A DNA stretch of 64,000 nucleotides from Morganella morganii (GCF_019243775.1 NZ_CP069157.1:1364001-1428000), one strand, 5' to 3'; positions 45,529 through 54,510 are shown, counted from the stretch's first letter. Notes: generated from the letters alone by a model not told the origin. Numbers and translations: made by a program.

Positions 45529-45555
45529 AGCCTCACTTCTGGTGAGGCTTTTTCT
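45529..45555 (+). terminator. Terminator after the DUF3088 gene
   Basis: AGCCTCAC TTCTG GTGAGGCT followed by TTTTTCT, a strong intrinsic terminator. Confidence 0.85.
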
Positions 45556-45575
45556 GTGTCTTATCCGGTTTTACA

Positions 45576-45677
45576 TCAGTCAATAACGGTTATTTTTAAA
45601 GGACGGAATTTACTGTAGCACCATAATCCGATAAAAATCATTGTTCCGAAGATAACAGTAAACGCACCAATAAGCAC
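45576..45677 (-). CDS. Possible 33-residue membrane peptide
   Basis: On the minus strand a frame reads VLIGAFTVIFGTMIFIGLWC then YSKFRPLKITVID and stops at 45576. The hydrophobic span followed by a basic segment looks like a small inner-membrane protein. Only a GTG at 45677 is available as start and the ribosome site is weak. It is the only candidate in 45556-45945. Confidence 0.3.
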   Translation of the reverse strand: MLIGAFTVIFGTMIFIGLWCYSKFRPLKITVID

Positions 45678-45945
45678 CGCAATAATCTCACAGGCGGGAA
45701 CAGGAAATCCTTATAACTGATTAAAATATTAAAAGATTTATTTCAGCGAATAAATCATCTATTAAATGGATAAATATAGGTTATTTATTTTACAAATAAA
45801 AGTAATAGTGGTGAAATTCATTTTATATTTTACTTAGTCTCAGGTGGTATTATCAGTTGGTAACATATCGTTATTTTTCATTGTGTTTACATATAAAATA
45901 ATCTTATGTAATAATGCGTGGGTTAAATTATCAGGAATTAACCTT

Positions 45946-46330
45946 ATGCATTATGTAGTTATATCTCATTTGTCATTATGTCTTCTTGTCGGATGTGCTG
46001 AAGCAGGCAATAAAACTAACGCCGAATTAACCGTCGCCACCAAAAAAAACACCTGAAAATCTTATGAATAAGCCGACCTATATGCTTGCCGGTCATTCGA
46101 AATTTGAACAGGATGCAGAGAAAAGCCGAAATAAACAGAATGAACTTTTTAAAGCCGGATTAAAGGAGAGCAGAAATACCGGTATCGATAGTGATTTTTC
46201 TTATAAGCCTGCGAAATTTCCTTCTTATGCATATGGCCAGTATGCATCGCCGGAATTTGTCTGGAATAGTGAAAAACAGCTCTATGAAGTAAAACCATCA
46301 GCCAGTATGACCTTAACAATAACCCCTTGA
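45946..46330 (+). pseudogene. Small lipoprotein, frameshifted at an A8 run
   Basis: From the ATG at 45946 (AGGA site) the frame encodes a leader with lipobox LLVGC (Cys17) and AEAGNKTNAELTVATKK, then stops at 46056. With seven A at 46042-46049 it continues TPENLMNKPTYMLAGHSKFE and FKAGLKESRNTG to a stop at 46330, a 127-residue lipoprotein. Both parts then make one sensible protein of unknown function. Confidence 0.6.
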
Positions 46331-46483
46331 TTTGTTGTCCGGTCGGTCGCTGCATAATCTTCATGCAAAACGGATACGGTATTAAACCGCAAACCTATGT
46401 CAAATTTTTTAAATCCGGCCTTTGATTTGCGAACTGAAATCGCAGATGATGGCACTATAGTCACTGACAGGAGGTAAGTTGTT

Positions 46484-46705
46484 ATGTTTCCGGAATACCG
46501 TGATTTGATCTCCCATCTTCGCCAGAATAGTCATCAGTTTCGCACGCTGTTTGATAAACACAACCAACTCGATCATGAAATTGCCCGTCTGGAAAAATCG
46601 GACAGAAGCGGCTACAGTGAGGAAGTGGTGGAGCTGAAAAAACAGAAATTACGCCTGAAAGAAGAAATCCACCAGCTTCTTAAAGATCCGCCGGAAGATG
46701 ACTGA
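46484..46705 (+). CDS. ydcH: YdcH, DUF465 small coiled-coil protein
   Basis: A 73-residue helical protein matching E. coli YdcH: MFPEYRDLISHLRQN, then LFDKHNQLDHEIARLE and GYSEEVVELKKQKLRLKEEI. It should form a short coiled coil. The function is unknown; the family is widespread in proteobacteria. An AGGAGGT-like site precedes the ATG. It stands alone between unrelated genes. Confidence 0.92.
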   Translation: MFPEYRDLISHLRQNSHQFRTLFDKHNQLDHEIARLEKSDRSGYSEEVVELKKQKLRLKEEIHQLLKDPPEDD

Positions 46706-46773
46706 ATTTCCTTAATATGCCATCGGTTAATCCGGTGGCTTTTTGTTTACAGGGACAAAAAAGAGGAGGAAAC

Positions 46774-47262
46774 ATGATTTGTTACCGGCAGATGGTTAAT
46801 ACAGATTGCGGGCAGGTGGCGGCATTATTACAGGAGAATGCTCAGTCACGGCAGGGCGGATTGCTGGGGGAATATCCCCTGAAGAAAGTTGAAAATATGT
46901 TTGCGCATGCACTGACGGTGATTATTGCGCAGGATGGTGACGTGATTGCCGGGGTGGTGTTCAGTTTTCCGGTGCAGTCCGCACAAATATCGCCGGTGAC
47001 CGCGGTGATTTCACAGCAATTCGCTGAGTTACTGGAAAATAACTGGTTTTACGGCCCGGTCTGTATTGGGGCAGATTATCGCGGGCAGGGAATCTTACCG
47101 GCGCTGTATCAGCGGCTGTGTGCGGAAAACAGTGGAAAACCGGTTGCCTTTATTAATCAGGATAATGAACGTTCGGTTCGTGCACATCTGAAATCCGGTA
47201 TGAAAGAAGCCGGTCATTTTATCTGTGATAATACCCCTTACTTACTGATGATCGGCCGCTGA
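46774..47262 (+). CDS. GNAT-family N-acetyltransferase
   Basis: A 162-residue protein from the ATG at 46774, chosen for its GAGGAGGA site. The GNAT fold is shown by the strand VIAGVVFSFPV, the acetyl-CoA loop GADYRGQGILPALYQRL (R-x-x-G-x-G/A type), and the final strand with AFINQDNERSVRAHLKSGMK. The substrate is unknown. Confidence 0.84.
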   Translation: MICYRQMVNTDCGQVAALLQENAQSRQGGLLGEYPLKKVENMFAHALTVIIAQDGDVIAGVVFSFPVQSAQISPVTAVISQQFAELLENNWFYGPVCIGADYRGQGILPALYQRLCAENSGKPVAFINQDNERSVRAHLKSGMKEAGHFICDNTPYLLMIGR

Positions 47263-47380
47263 ATATCAGCGGGTTTTATCTTTTCCGGTTTTTATTTCCT
47301 GTTTTTACGTATTAGTGACTATACTGAAATCGTCATTATGATTTGCCGTATTAACATGATTTTCAACCGAGGAGCTTGTT

Positions 47381-47566
47381 ATGGGGTATTACGAGTTAAA
47401 AAAATCGACCAAAGATACACCGCAGCCGTACTATTTCGTTCTGAAAGCCGGAAACCATGAAATTATCGCCACCAGCGAAATGTATGCCTCAAAGCAGGGG
47501 GCAATGAATGGTATCGCGTCTGTACAGAAAAATGGCCCTTCTGAAGTTATTAAAGATCTGACCTGA
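47381..47566 (+). CDS. yegP: YegP, UPF0339/DUF1508 protein
   Basis: A 61-residue single-repeat YegP-type protein. It begins MGYYELKKSTKDTPQPYYFV, then LKAGNHEIIATSEMYASKQG and ends with GIASVQKNGP, the family motif. E. coli YegP has two such repeats in about 110 residues; here there is one. The function is unknown. A GAGG-type site and a downstream terminator make it a single-gene unit. Confidence 0.85.
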   Translation: MGYYELKKSTKDTPQPYYFVLKAGNHEIIATSEMYASKQGAMNGIASVQKNGPSEVIKDLT

Positions 47567-47587
47567 TCAATAAGCAGCAGATTTATT

Positions 47588-47625
47588 AAGGCCCCTGAGC
47601 ATATCAGCGGGCCTTTTCTTTTTCC
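47588..47625 (+). terminator. Terminator after yegP
   Basis: AAGGCCCCTGA and TCAGCGGGCCTT pair with one bulge, followed by TTCTTTTT. Confidence 0.78.
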
Positions 47626-47664
47626 TGTGCCGCTGAACTCATCCTGGCTGAAATACAATACCGG

Positions 47665-48549
47665 TTGTCCCGCATGCAAAAGCAGATTGCCCGTCTGCTG
47701 TTTATAGTATGGGTAACAATTATGTTCAGCGGGGCGGATTCTGTGTTTTTACTCTTATTAGCGTGTGGCTGTATTGTCGGGGCGACAACGGTATTGTTTG
47801 GTTTTGGCGGCGGATTTTTTATTGTTCCGCTGCTTTATGCATTGTTAACAGCTACGGCAGACAGCCATACCGCAGCGGCGGCCATGCATATTGCAGTGGC
47901 AACATCCACCGGAGTGATGATATTCAGCGCATCAATGGCAACACTCCGCCAGCATCGTGCCGGAATGATTAACTGGCCGCAGGTGCGTCCGCTGGCGGGA
48001 TATATTGCCGCCGGTGCGGTGGCAGGTGCATTGCTGGCGATTGCAGTTCAGGGGATATGGGTTAAGTGGATGTTTATTGCTTACCTTGCCATCACTATTC
48101 TGGACAGTATTTTCCGCCCCGGGTTTATGACACAGTCAGCGTCTCATCTGCGGACAATGTCAGCGGGTGCTGTTGCGGTGGCCGGTACTGTGATTGGTGT
48201 GGTGGCAGCATTTCTGGGGGTGGGCGGCAGTGTGATGACCGTTCCGCTGATGCGCCGCCGTGGTGCGGAAATGGCACAGGCGACGGCAATGGCTAATCCG
48301 CTGTCTTTGCCGATGGCACTGACCGGTACACTGACTTATATTCTGCTGGCCCGCCATGAGACGGCAGCATTCGGCAGCGGTTTTGCCGGTTATGTGGATA
48401 TTCAGGCTTTTATGTTACTGATTGCCGGATCCTGGCTGGGGCAGAAACTCAGCGCGCCGCTGGTTGGCCGGATCCCGGATAAACTCTATGCTAAATCTTA
48501 TCTGGCGCTGCTGATATTTGTGCTGCTGGTGATGGTGGTTGTGCAGTAA
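47665..48549 (+). CDS. TauE/SafE-family (TSUP) exporter
   Basis: A polytopic membrane protein of up to 294 residues with about eight hydrophobic helices in two similar halves. Each half contains the family Gly-rich turn: ATTVLFGFGGGFFIVPLLYA in the first and AAFLGVGGSVMTVPLM in the second, plus a conserved Ala/Thr-rich helix after each. TSUP members export sulfite or other organosulfur anions; the substrate here is unknown. The start is uncertain (TTG 47665, ATG 47674 or ATG 47722). It carries no linked sulfur genes. Confidence 0.87.
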   Translation: MSRMQKQIARLLFIVWVTIMFSGADSVFLLLLACGCIVGATTVLFGFGGGFFIVPLLYALLTATADSHTAAAAMHIAVATSTGVMIFSASMATLRQHRAGMINWPQVRPLAGYIAAGAVAGALLAIAVQGIWVKWMFIAYLAITILDSIFRPGFMTQSASHLRTMSAGAVAVAGTVIGVVAAFLGVGGSVMTVPLMRRRGAEMAQATAMANPLSLPMALTGTLTYILLARHETAAFGSGFAGYVDIQAFMLLIAGSWLGQKLSAPLVGRIPDKLYAKSYLALLIFVLLVMVVVQ

Positions 48550-48715
48550 GCAGGATATCTCCGCCGAAAAGTAATAATCTGCAGCGAATTAACAGAGTGC
48601 GGATTGCCGGTTGATTTTGTGATCTATCAGCTTTACTTATATCTCCGGATGTCCTTAAATATCTGCGGGTTCTTTGTTTGTCAGATACTAAGTAAGGTTT
48701 ACAGGAGATTCGATC

Positions 48716-48808
48716 ATGTCACCAATGACGAAAAGTACGATGGTATACCCTATTGGTTTCTTCACCTGCATGGCACTCATTATCTTTATTGTTGCGTTAG
48801 TGATTTGA
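48716..48808 (+). CDS. 30-residue membrane peptide
   Basis: An ATG with an AGGAGA site seven bases upstream begins SPMTKSTMVYPIGFFTCMA, continues LIIFIVALVI and stops. The whole second half is one membrane span. It is closely followed by a strong terminator at 48833, so it looks like a genuine single small gene of the stress-responsive small-protein type. No family recognised. Confidence 0.55.
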   Translation: MSPMTKSTMVYPIGFFTCMALIIFIVALVI

Positions 48809-48832
48809 TAACGGGTAATGAAGAAGAAAGGA

Positions 48833-48862
48833 AAACCTCCCGCGTGAACGGGAGGTTTTTTT
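48833..48862 (+). terminator. Terminator after the small membrane gene
   Basis: AAACCTCCCG CGTGAA CGGGAGGTTT followed by T tract; near-perfect ten-base stem. Confidence 0.88.
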
Positions 48863-48914
48863 TACGGCCCCGGTATGGCGCCGGTTTAATCCGCGGATAA
48901 CACCGTTATAATGA

Positions 48915-49133
48915 TCAGATTGCGCCCTGTTTTTCCTCTTTAACTTTTTTCGCTTTTTTCCCTTTTTCACTTTTTACTTTTGCTTCATGTTTTACGGCTT
49001 TCGCATGGCTGTCCGCTTTAGTGGCGGTAATACCGGAATGCGCAGCGGAAACTGCCGGTGCCGGAGTCGATGCCATTGCACCGAAAGAGAATAAACCGGC
49101 CAGAGTTGCAACAATAAGGGCTGAATGTTTCAT
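48915..49133 (-). CDS. Small secreted Lys/Ala-rich protein (Asr-like?)
   Basis: A 72-residue protein from the ATG at 49133 (GAGG site). The signal peptide MKHSALIVATLAGLFSFGAM ends near AMA-S, and the mature part is rich in Ala, Lys, His and Glu (KAVKHEAKVKSEKGKKAKKV). This resembles acid-shock protein Asr in build but not clearly in motif. Likely periplasmic; low complexity limits the assignment. The bases 49134-49378 hold no gene. Confidence 0.55.
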   Translation of the reverse strand: MKHSALIVATLAGLFSFGAMASTPAPAVSAAHSGITATKADSHAKAVKHEAKVKSEKGKKAKKVKEEKQGAI

Positions 49134-49378
49134 TATGATATCCTCAGGATTTCGGGAGTATTTATACCTGCTCAGCGGGTATGGATGAAACATATTCCTG
49201 TTTTTTTCGCCGCACAACGGGATATACATAAACAGTGGCAATATTTTCAAATCTCCAGAAAACTGACAAATCCTGATATTCCGCTATAGTTAACAATATT
49301 GAATTTATTGTTTAAAATCATTTTGTTATGTCGGTATTTTTTGAAGTTTAAACGGTTCATCAACAGGAAATAAATTTA

Positions 49379-49549
49379 TTATTTTCCCGGATTAAGTTTT
49401 TTTTGTAATTCTTCTGTCAGCCGGACCAGTTGCATCTTGTCTTTTTCTGAAAGATATGCAGTGTAATTATCCGCAAAGCGGTTAATACGCTCCATTCCTT
49501 TGATTATTTTTGCTGCTGCCTTATCGATATCACTCTGATTTGTATTCAT
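49379..49549 (-). CDS. 56-residue hypothetical protein
   Basis: The minus strand from the ATG at 49549 reads NTNQSDIDKAAAKIIKGMER, then FADNYTAYLSEKDKMQLVRL and ends NPGK. It has an AAAGGA site and is wholly helical and charged. An A8 run near the end leaves its last residues uncertain. No family recognised; it is too regular to be chance. Confidence 0.5.
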   Translation of the reverse strand: MNTNQSDIDKAAAKIIKGMERINRFADNYTAYLSEKDKMQLVRLTEELQKKLNPGK

Positions 49550-49679
49550 TGTTTTTTCCTTTACAGTGCCGGTGTTATTACTATTATCATAAAAAATAGT
49601 GATTAATAGCTTAAATTGAATTAATCCGGTTCATCATAAAGAATTAAGAGAGTCTTCATTTTCTTTTTTCCGGAGAGGA

Positions 49680-49826
49680 TTATTGTGGAAAGTTAAATAA
49701 GAAAATACGTTTTTCCACATTGCATAATCCGCCTTCGCGCATTTCCATCGGGTGAACGAGCACCGCGTAGCGGGGAAACCAGGTGTTGATCCGGATCTTG
49801 TCATTGACGGATATCGGATCATTCAC
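49680..49826 (-). other. Unassigned open frame, perhaps a gene remnant
   Basis: The minus strand reads NDPISVNDKIRINTWFPRYA, then VLVHPMEMREGGLCNVEKRI to a stop at 49680. Protein-like composition but only a GTG start and no ribosome site. It may be the 3' end of a lost gene. The remaining bases of 49550-49868 show nothing else. Confidence 0.25.
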
Positions 49827-49868
49827 TACGATATTAATTCATTCAAATGAATTAATAAAAGGTGACTT

Positions 49869-51141
49869 ATGAAAACAGCAAACACAGCAATACCGGCCGG
49901 GTTCTCTTTACAGGAGCGGGATCGCCGCTGGGATCTGGCGCGTGACATCATGCGTCAGCGTAATCTGGATGTTCTGATTGTTTATGGTGACCGGGAATCC
50001 GCTGCTCCGGCACCGTTCTGTGTGGATCACTATTTTACCAATGACCGCCTCGGGTCTGTGGTGATTTTTTATCAGGACAATGACCCGGTTGTGGTGACAT
50101 TTGCGCCGATGATGATTGCCGACCATATGCAGGCCGCATTACGCGGGGACAATCAGTGGTTGTCGCCGTCACAGATTATGGTCGGTAAAACCGGACGTAA
50201 TATCGGGGCACTGCTCCGGGAGATGAATGTACCGGCGACGGCACAAATCGGCGTGATCGGGCTGGAGCCGTATCCGCCGTTCTATTTTGATGGTGCTATG
50301 CCGTTCAATACCCTGACCGGGATTAAAGAGGCGTATCCGCAGGCGGCGATTGTACCGGTTTACCGTGACTTTTTTGTCCGCGCGTCCGTAAAAAGTGAGG
50401 AAGAACTGGCACATATCCGCCACGCTGCCGCCATCGGTGAAGCGATGAGTGAAGCCATGCGCGTGACAGCGGTACCGGGGAACAGTGAGGCAGATATTGC
50501 GGCAGCAGTCACTGCCACCTGTTTATCTGCGGGGGGGATTTACGGCGGAGATCCTGATGGGATCCGGCCCGGAATATATCGGCTGGGGTCAGCCTGCCTG
50601 GCAGTACCGCTCACAAAAACCCAGAGAGATTGAGCGCGGTGATATTGTGTTGTCAGAAATTTTCGCACTGTACGGAATGTATGAAACCCAGCATCAGGCG
50701 GCGGTTGCGGTCGGTAATATTCATCCGCAGCTGGAGAAAGCGGCACAGGTCGCCCGCGAGTGTTATGACATCGGGGTGTCATATCTGAAAGAGGGCGTGA
50801 CATTCGGGGAAGTGGTGGATGAGATGGAAAAACCGCTGCTGGCTTCCGGCGGCTGGCATGTGCATCCGCTGATCCACAGCATCAATCCGTATGGTCCGAT
50901 CGGGTTTGGTACTGCGCCGGGAATTGAATCTCTGCCGCTGGTATCCCGTTACCGCAAAGTGGAGCGCCTGCCGAATCCCGGCCGGGAACTGGTGCTGAAG
51001 GCAGGGATGAGCTTTGCATTTGAACCGAATTGTGCCTTTGGTTATCATCTGTGTAACCTTGGCGGTACGGTCATTGTCGGGAAAAACAGCGGAATTGAGC
51101 TGAATGATAATTCCACCCGGCTGATGCGTGCTGATCTCTGA
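49869..51141 (+). pseudogene. M24-family peptidase (Xaa-Pro type), frameshifted at a G7 run
   Basis: The first frame carries the creatinase-like N-domain (RRWDLARDIMRQRNLDVLIV) and the start of the M24 domain (SEEELAHIRHAAAIGEAMSE), and derails after TATCLSAGG. With six G at 50531-50537 it continues FTAEILMGSGPEYIGWGQPA, then IERGDIVLSEIFALYG and FAFEPNCAFGYHLCNLGGTV to 51141, 423 residues in all. M24 members with this layout include proline dipeptidases and relatives whose metal ligands may be replaced; here the usual Asp and His ligands are not all evident. A TetR gene follows at once. Confidence 0.82.
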
Positions 51142-51162
51142 TTATACCGGTGAATCCTGCAG

Positions 51163-51837
51163 ATGACGGAAAAGATGAATAAACATACGCTCTCCTCAGA
51201 GCAGACCAGAGAGAAACTGATACAGGCGGGGATCCGCCTGTTTGCCCTCAGCGGCGTCAGCGGTGTCCGGACACGGCAGCTGGCGGAGGAGGCGGGTGTG
51301 AATCAGTCAGCCATTCCGTATCATCTGGGCGGTAAGTCGGGCGTGTATGCCGCGGTGATCCGGAAAATTACCGATGACCTGGCCGCTGTGACGGATGTCA
51401 GCAGGATCGATGCTGCCACAGAGGCACTGACGGCACAGGCGCAGCCGGGCAAAACGGCACTGAAAACAGTACTGGTCAGTATGGTCTCCGGGCTGTGTAA
51501 GGCATTGTTATCGCCGGAACGCGCGCTGTATGGCACGCTGATCCTGCGGGAACAGCTGGAGCAGACTGAAAATTATGATGTGATTTATCAGTCATTTATT
51601 GAACCTTTTCATAAGCGGCTCTCTCTGCTGGCACAGCTTGCAGACCCGCCGGCGGATACAAAAACAACCATTATCAGGGCACACGCCCTGATAGGGCAGA
51701 TTCTGGGGTTTGTGGTGGCACAAAAGGCGTATCTGTGCCGCAGTGAAGCGAAATTTGTCAGTGAGGATGAACTGGCGGAAATCACCGGGCAGATTGTACT
51801 GCTTTCCTGCCGGGCTCTGGGACTGGATGAGGCGTGA
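51163..51837 (+). CDS. TetR-family regulator (CerR-type C-terminus)
   Basis: A 224-residue repressor. The N-terminal helix-turn-helix (residues 12-58) reads TREKLIQAGIRLFALSGVSG, then TRQLAEEAGVNQSAIPYHLG. The C-terminal ligand domain fits the CerR/DUF1956 type. It lies 21 bases after the M24 gene in the same direction, so it probably controls that operon. A hairpin follows at 51841. Confidence 0.86.
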   Translation: MTEKMNKHTLSSEQTREKLIQAGIRLFALSGVSGVRTRQLAEEAGVNQSAIPYHLGGKSGVYAAVIRKITDDLAAVTDVSRIDAATEALTAQAQPGKTALKTVLVSMVSGLCKALLSPERALYGTLILREQLEQTENYDVIYQSFIEPFHKRLSLLAQLADPPADTKTTIIRAHALIGQILGFVVAQKAYLCRSEAKFVSEDELAEITGQIVLLSCRALGLDEA

Positions 51838-51840
51838 ATG

Positions 51841-51867
51841 ACAGTGCCGGAGAGTATCCGGCACTGT
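51841..51867. terminator. Bidirectional hairpin between tetR-type gene and metQ-type gene
   Basis: ACAGTGCCGG and CCGGCACTGT are perfect ten-base arms around AGAGTAT, between convergent genes. Confidence 0.75.
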
Positions 51868-51877
51868 ATTGTCGTGA

Positions 51878-52693
51878 TTACCAGCCGGGAACGGCGCCGC
51901 CGTTAAACAGCGTTTCTGCGGCTTTGGCAACTTCCGGTGACTGATAAGCTTTAATAAATTTTTGTACATTCTCCGCGTCTTTATTATCTTCACGGGTCAC
52001 AATAATATTGACGTACGGTGATTCTTTATCTTCGATAAACACACTGTCTTTTACCGGGGATAAGCCGGTTTGCTGAATATAGGTGGTACTGATAATGGCT
52101 ACTGTGACTTTCGGATCTTTAATCACCCGGGGTAACTGAGCGCCTTCCAGCTCCATGATATTCAGTTTCAGCGGATTTTCAGTAATATCCAGCGCAGTCG
52201 GTAATAAACCGGTGCCGGATTTTAATTTAATCAGTTTCTCTTTTTCCATTAATAATAATGCACGGCCGAGGTTTGTCGGGTCATTCGGCATGGCAATGGT
52301 ATCACCGGTTTTTAATTCACTGATATTTTTAATTTTATCGGAATAACCTGCCATCGGAAATACAAAGGTATTTGCCACAGCGACCAGGTTATAACCTCTG
52401 GCGTTATTATCCTGGGCCAGGAACGGGCGATGCTGGAAGACGTTGGCATCAAGATCCCCATTGGCCGTCGGATCATTCGGTAACAATGAACCGCTGAAAC
52501 CGACCAGTTCGACATCCAGTCCGTATTTTTCTTTGGCCACTTTTTTGGCAACCTCAGCCACATCCTGCTCGGCGCCATTAATCACACCGACTTTAATTTT
52601 TGTCATGTCAGTTGTGCCCTTATCACAGCCTGACAGTAAAAATCCCAGTGCTAAAACAGCACCGGAAAAAAACAGAGAAAATTGCTTTTTCAT
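51878..52693 (-). CDS. MetQ/NlpA-family binding lipoprotein
   Basis: A 271-residue lipoprotein from the ATG at 52693. The leader ends in lipobox LLSGC. The family pattern is IKVGVINGAEQDVAEVAKKV, then NDPTANGDLDANVFQHRPFL and IAMPNDPTNLGRALLLME. MetQ and NlpA bind methionine and similar amino acids for ABC import. No metN or metI is adjacent, so it may be an NlpA-like orphan. No SAM riboswitch is evident upstream. Confidence 0.88.
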   Translation of the reverse strand: MKKQFSLFFSGAVLALGFLLSGCDKGTTDMTKIKVGVINGAEQDVAEVAKKVAKEKYGLDVELVGFSGSLLPNDPTANGDLDANVFQHRPFLAQDNNARGYNLVAVANTFVFPMAGYSDKIKNISELKTGDTIAMPNDPTNLGRALLLMEKEKLIKLKSGTGLLPTALDITENPLKLNIMELEGAQLPRVIKDPKVTVAIISTTYIQQTGLSPVKDSVFIEDKESPYVNIIVTREDNKDAENVQKFIKAYQSPEVAKAAETLFNGGAVPGW

Positions 52694-52795
52694 TATGTTC
52701 ACCATTCTGTTTACTGAAAGTATGTATCAGTAAATAGCGGTAAAATGAAAGAAAGGTCAACGGGAAGGGTGATGCAAAAATTTCATCTTGACAGA

Positions 52796-52862
52796 AATAA
52801 AAAAAAAGCCCGCAATCCGCGGGCATAATCACAACATTTCTTCAGGGTACTCTCTACTTGGA
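52796..52862 (-). ncRNA. Candidate leftward small RNA with terminator
   Basis: On the minus strand, GCCCGCGGATTGCGGGC followed by T8-9 is a strong terminator (52799-52823). About 40 bases upstream lies TATAGT, a possible -10 element at 52870-52875. No protein gene ends here, so a transcript of about 65 bases is likely. No known sRNA recognised. The rest of 52706-53149 shows no gene. Confidence 0.35.
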
Positions 52863-53149
52863 TGAACTTACTATACCGGAGCGGATGTGTAGTAGTGTCC
52901 GGCTTTTTAAAGCTTGATTAATGTATTATCGGGATTTGTCAGCAAACCATGACAAAGTGTGACAGACAGCACATTAATATCCGAAAGTTATCATGATAAG
53001 AAAAAAAGAATATAGCAAACCGGAAAACAGCCGTTGTATTGAACAAATACGCAGTTACTGACCTGTTCAGGCGATATACTCATTCCGGAAGCCTGCATAA
53101 TGATAAGTAATGCATGTTGTTATTTATCAATGATAAACGGAGCAACAAT

Positions 53150-53365
53150 ATGCCAAATAAAATCTTTTCACCAAAATATAATCCGGTAGAGCGGGTCGCT
53201 TTTGATATGGCACTGGCTCTTGCATCAAAAATTGAATCAGTTAACACACCAGCACAATTAATGGCCGAGATCGCGGCACTGTATCCTGAATGCTACAAAG
53301 CGGCTGATAACCAGCGTAAGCGGGAATATCTCGGATCACACGTCAAACTGCATTCGGTCGGATAA
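53150..53365 (+). CDS. 71-residue hypothetical protein
   Basis: From the ATG at 53150 (CGGAGC site) the frame encodes a helical protein: FSPKYNPVERVAFDMALALA, then PAQLMAEIAALYPECYKAAD. No membrane segment or known domain. It converges on, and overlaps by 30 bases at its 3' end, the leftward gene of the repressor module. It may be the chromosomal or cargo gene at the edge of the module. Confidence 0.55.
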   Translation: MPNKIFSPKYNPVERVAFDMALALASKIESVNTPAQLMAEIAALYPECYKAADNQRKREYLGSHVKLHSVG

Positions 53366-53587
53366 TGTTGTCAATACCGGGTGAATTACAGCATAAGTGC
53401 GACGGACAGAGAGTGCTTTTGTGACTCTGTCCATCGGACGTCTGTTCAGAGATAAAACCGGCGGTTTTTCATTGCATTCTCCGTTGATGGCGGCTTTCAG
53501 CGCTGCATTGAGCCGGTATTCCGCTTGTAGTTGTTGTCTGCGTGCAGCCCGGCGGGCTCTGGCGCACTGATATCCGCGGCAACTCAT
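53336..53587 (-). CDS. Basic leftward protein of the lysis module
   Basis: An 83-residue, Arg-rich protein (CARARRAARRQQLQAEYRLN, then LNRRPMDRVTKALSVRRTYA) with an excellent GGGAGG site. It is read leftward from a promoter region with two operator palindromes (53624-53683), the same position as the 306-515 gene of the prophage. An RNA- or DNA-binding role is plausible from its N-terminal Arg cluster, reminiscent of antiterminators, but not shown. Confidence 0.55.
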   Translation of the reverse strand: MSCRGYQCARARRAARRQQLQAEYRLNAALKAAINGECNEKPPVLSLNRRPMDRVTKALSVRRTYAVIHPVLTTLSDRMQFDV

Positions 53588-53623
53588 TTTTACCTCCCTT
53601 TATTTCTGAACCATCAGCATAAA

Positions 53624-53683
53624 AATACTAATGGTATTATTATAAGGTATTATTTTTTCCGAAAAATAAATACTAAGAGTATT
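53624..53683. promoter_or_regulatory. Left operators of the second repressor
   Basis: AATACTAATGGTATT (53624-53638) and AATACTAAGAGTATT (53669-53683) are two 15-bp palindromes 45 bp apart in front of the leftward gene. They recur on the other side of the repressor gene. Confidence 0.7.
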
Positions 53684-53731
53684 ATCTGTGAATAGTAAAA
53701 TGCCCTCCGGCAGGAGGGCGGCAGGAGATGA

Positions 53732-54439
53732 TTACAGTTTCATCATCATCTGAACGGCAACACCGATAATTTTACAGTCACCGTTAACTTTCATGGCCGG
53801 CCACGTCGGGTTGAGTCCTTTCAGATACCAGTTGCCGCCATCGATCACCAGTTTTTTGAACGTTGCTTCGTTAGAATCCGTCAGCTTTGCGACGACCAGG
53901 CTGCCATTTTCGGAATCTTTGCCGGTGTCGATCAGGATCAAAGAGCCGTCAGGCACACTCTTGCCGGTTGGTGCGGTCATGGATTCGCCTTCGACTCTCA
54001 GCCAGAATGCGGCCCCCTGAACATGGGTTTCTGATTCATACCATTCGTCGATTTGATCCAGCCCGTAAGCTTCATTCGCCTCATTCCAGGCACCCGCCTG
54101 TACCCAGCTGATTAACGGGTATCTCGGGGAGGGTTTGTAAGGGCGAAGGCCGGAAATATTGCTGTCAATAGCGGCACTCAGTGCCTGCGCCTCTGCGGCA
54201 AGAGACGGACTGAAATCAGAAATAGGGACATTGAGTTGCGTGGCGAACACACTTGCTGTCTGTAAATTCAATGCATTACGGCCGTTAAGATAGTGACCGA
54301 CGGCGCCCTGGCTGATATTCAGTATGTCAGCAATGCTCTGTTGGGTGATACCCAGCTCTTTTTTCTTTGACTCATACAAAGCTTTCAGTCTTCGGCAGTC
54401 TGCCAGCTGTTCTGTCGTCAGTTGTCGTTTTTCATTCAT
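53732..54439 (-). CDS. S24/LexA-type repressor of the lysis module
   Basis: A 235-residue repressor. The helix-turn-helix is at residues 28-72: LGITQQSIADILNISQGAVG then HYLNGRNALN. The peptidase domain has Ala115-Gly116 in SWVQAGAW, Ser153 in GESMTAP and Lys195 in TFKKLV. It should self-cleave upon SOS induction, releasing the operators on both sides. It differs clearly from the 615-1247 repressor, so it is not a copy from the same phage. The divergent right side leads to a lysis cassette. Confidence 0.9.
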   Translation of the reverse strand: MNEKRQLTTEQLADCRRLKALYESKKKELGITQQSIADILNISQGAVGHYLNGRNALNLQTASVFATQLNVPISDFSPSLAAEAQALSAAIDSNISGLRPYKPSPRYPLISWVQAGAWNEANEAYGLDQIDEWYESETHVQGAAFWLRVEGESMTAPTGKSVPDGSLILIDTGKDSENGSLVVAKLTDSNEATFKKLVIDGGNWYLKGLNPTWPAMKVNGDCKIIGVAVQMMMKL

Positions 54440-54441
54440 AC

Positions 54442-54510
54442 AATATTAATACCAAAATCAGAATTTTTGTCAATACTAAAGATATTGACATGTTTAATAG
54501 TTATGGTATT
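54442..54510. promoter_or_regulatory. Right operators of the second repressor
   Basis: AATACTAAAGATATT (54472-54486) and AATAGTTATGGTATT (54496-54510) match the left operators, with a weaker AATATTAATACC at 54442. They control rightward transcription. A 30-codon frame at 54490-54582 in the cro position has no good ribosome site and is not called. The region 54583-54804 shows no gene. Confidence 0.65.

Noticed and set aside
51878-52870. SAM riboswitch upstream of the MetQ-type gene
   Set aside because: The 52694-52800 leader shows no paired core of any SAM riboswitch class that I can recognise.
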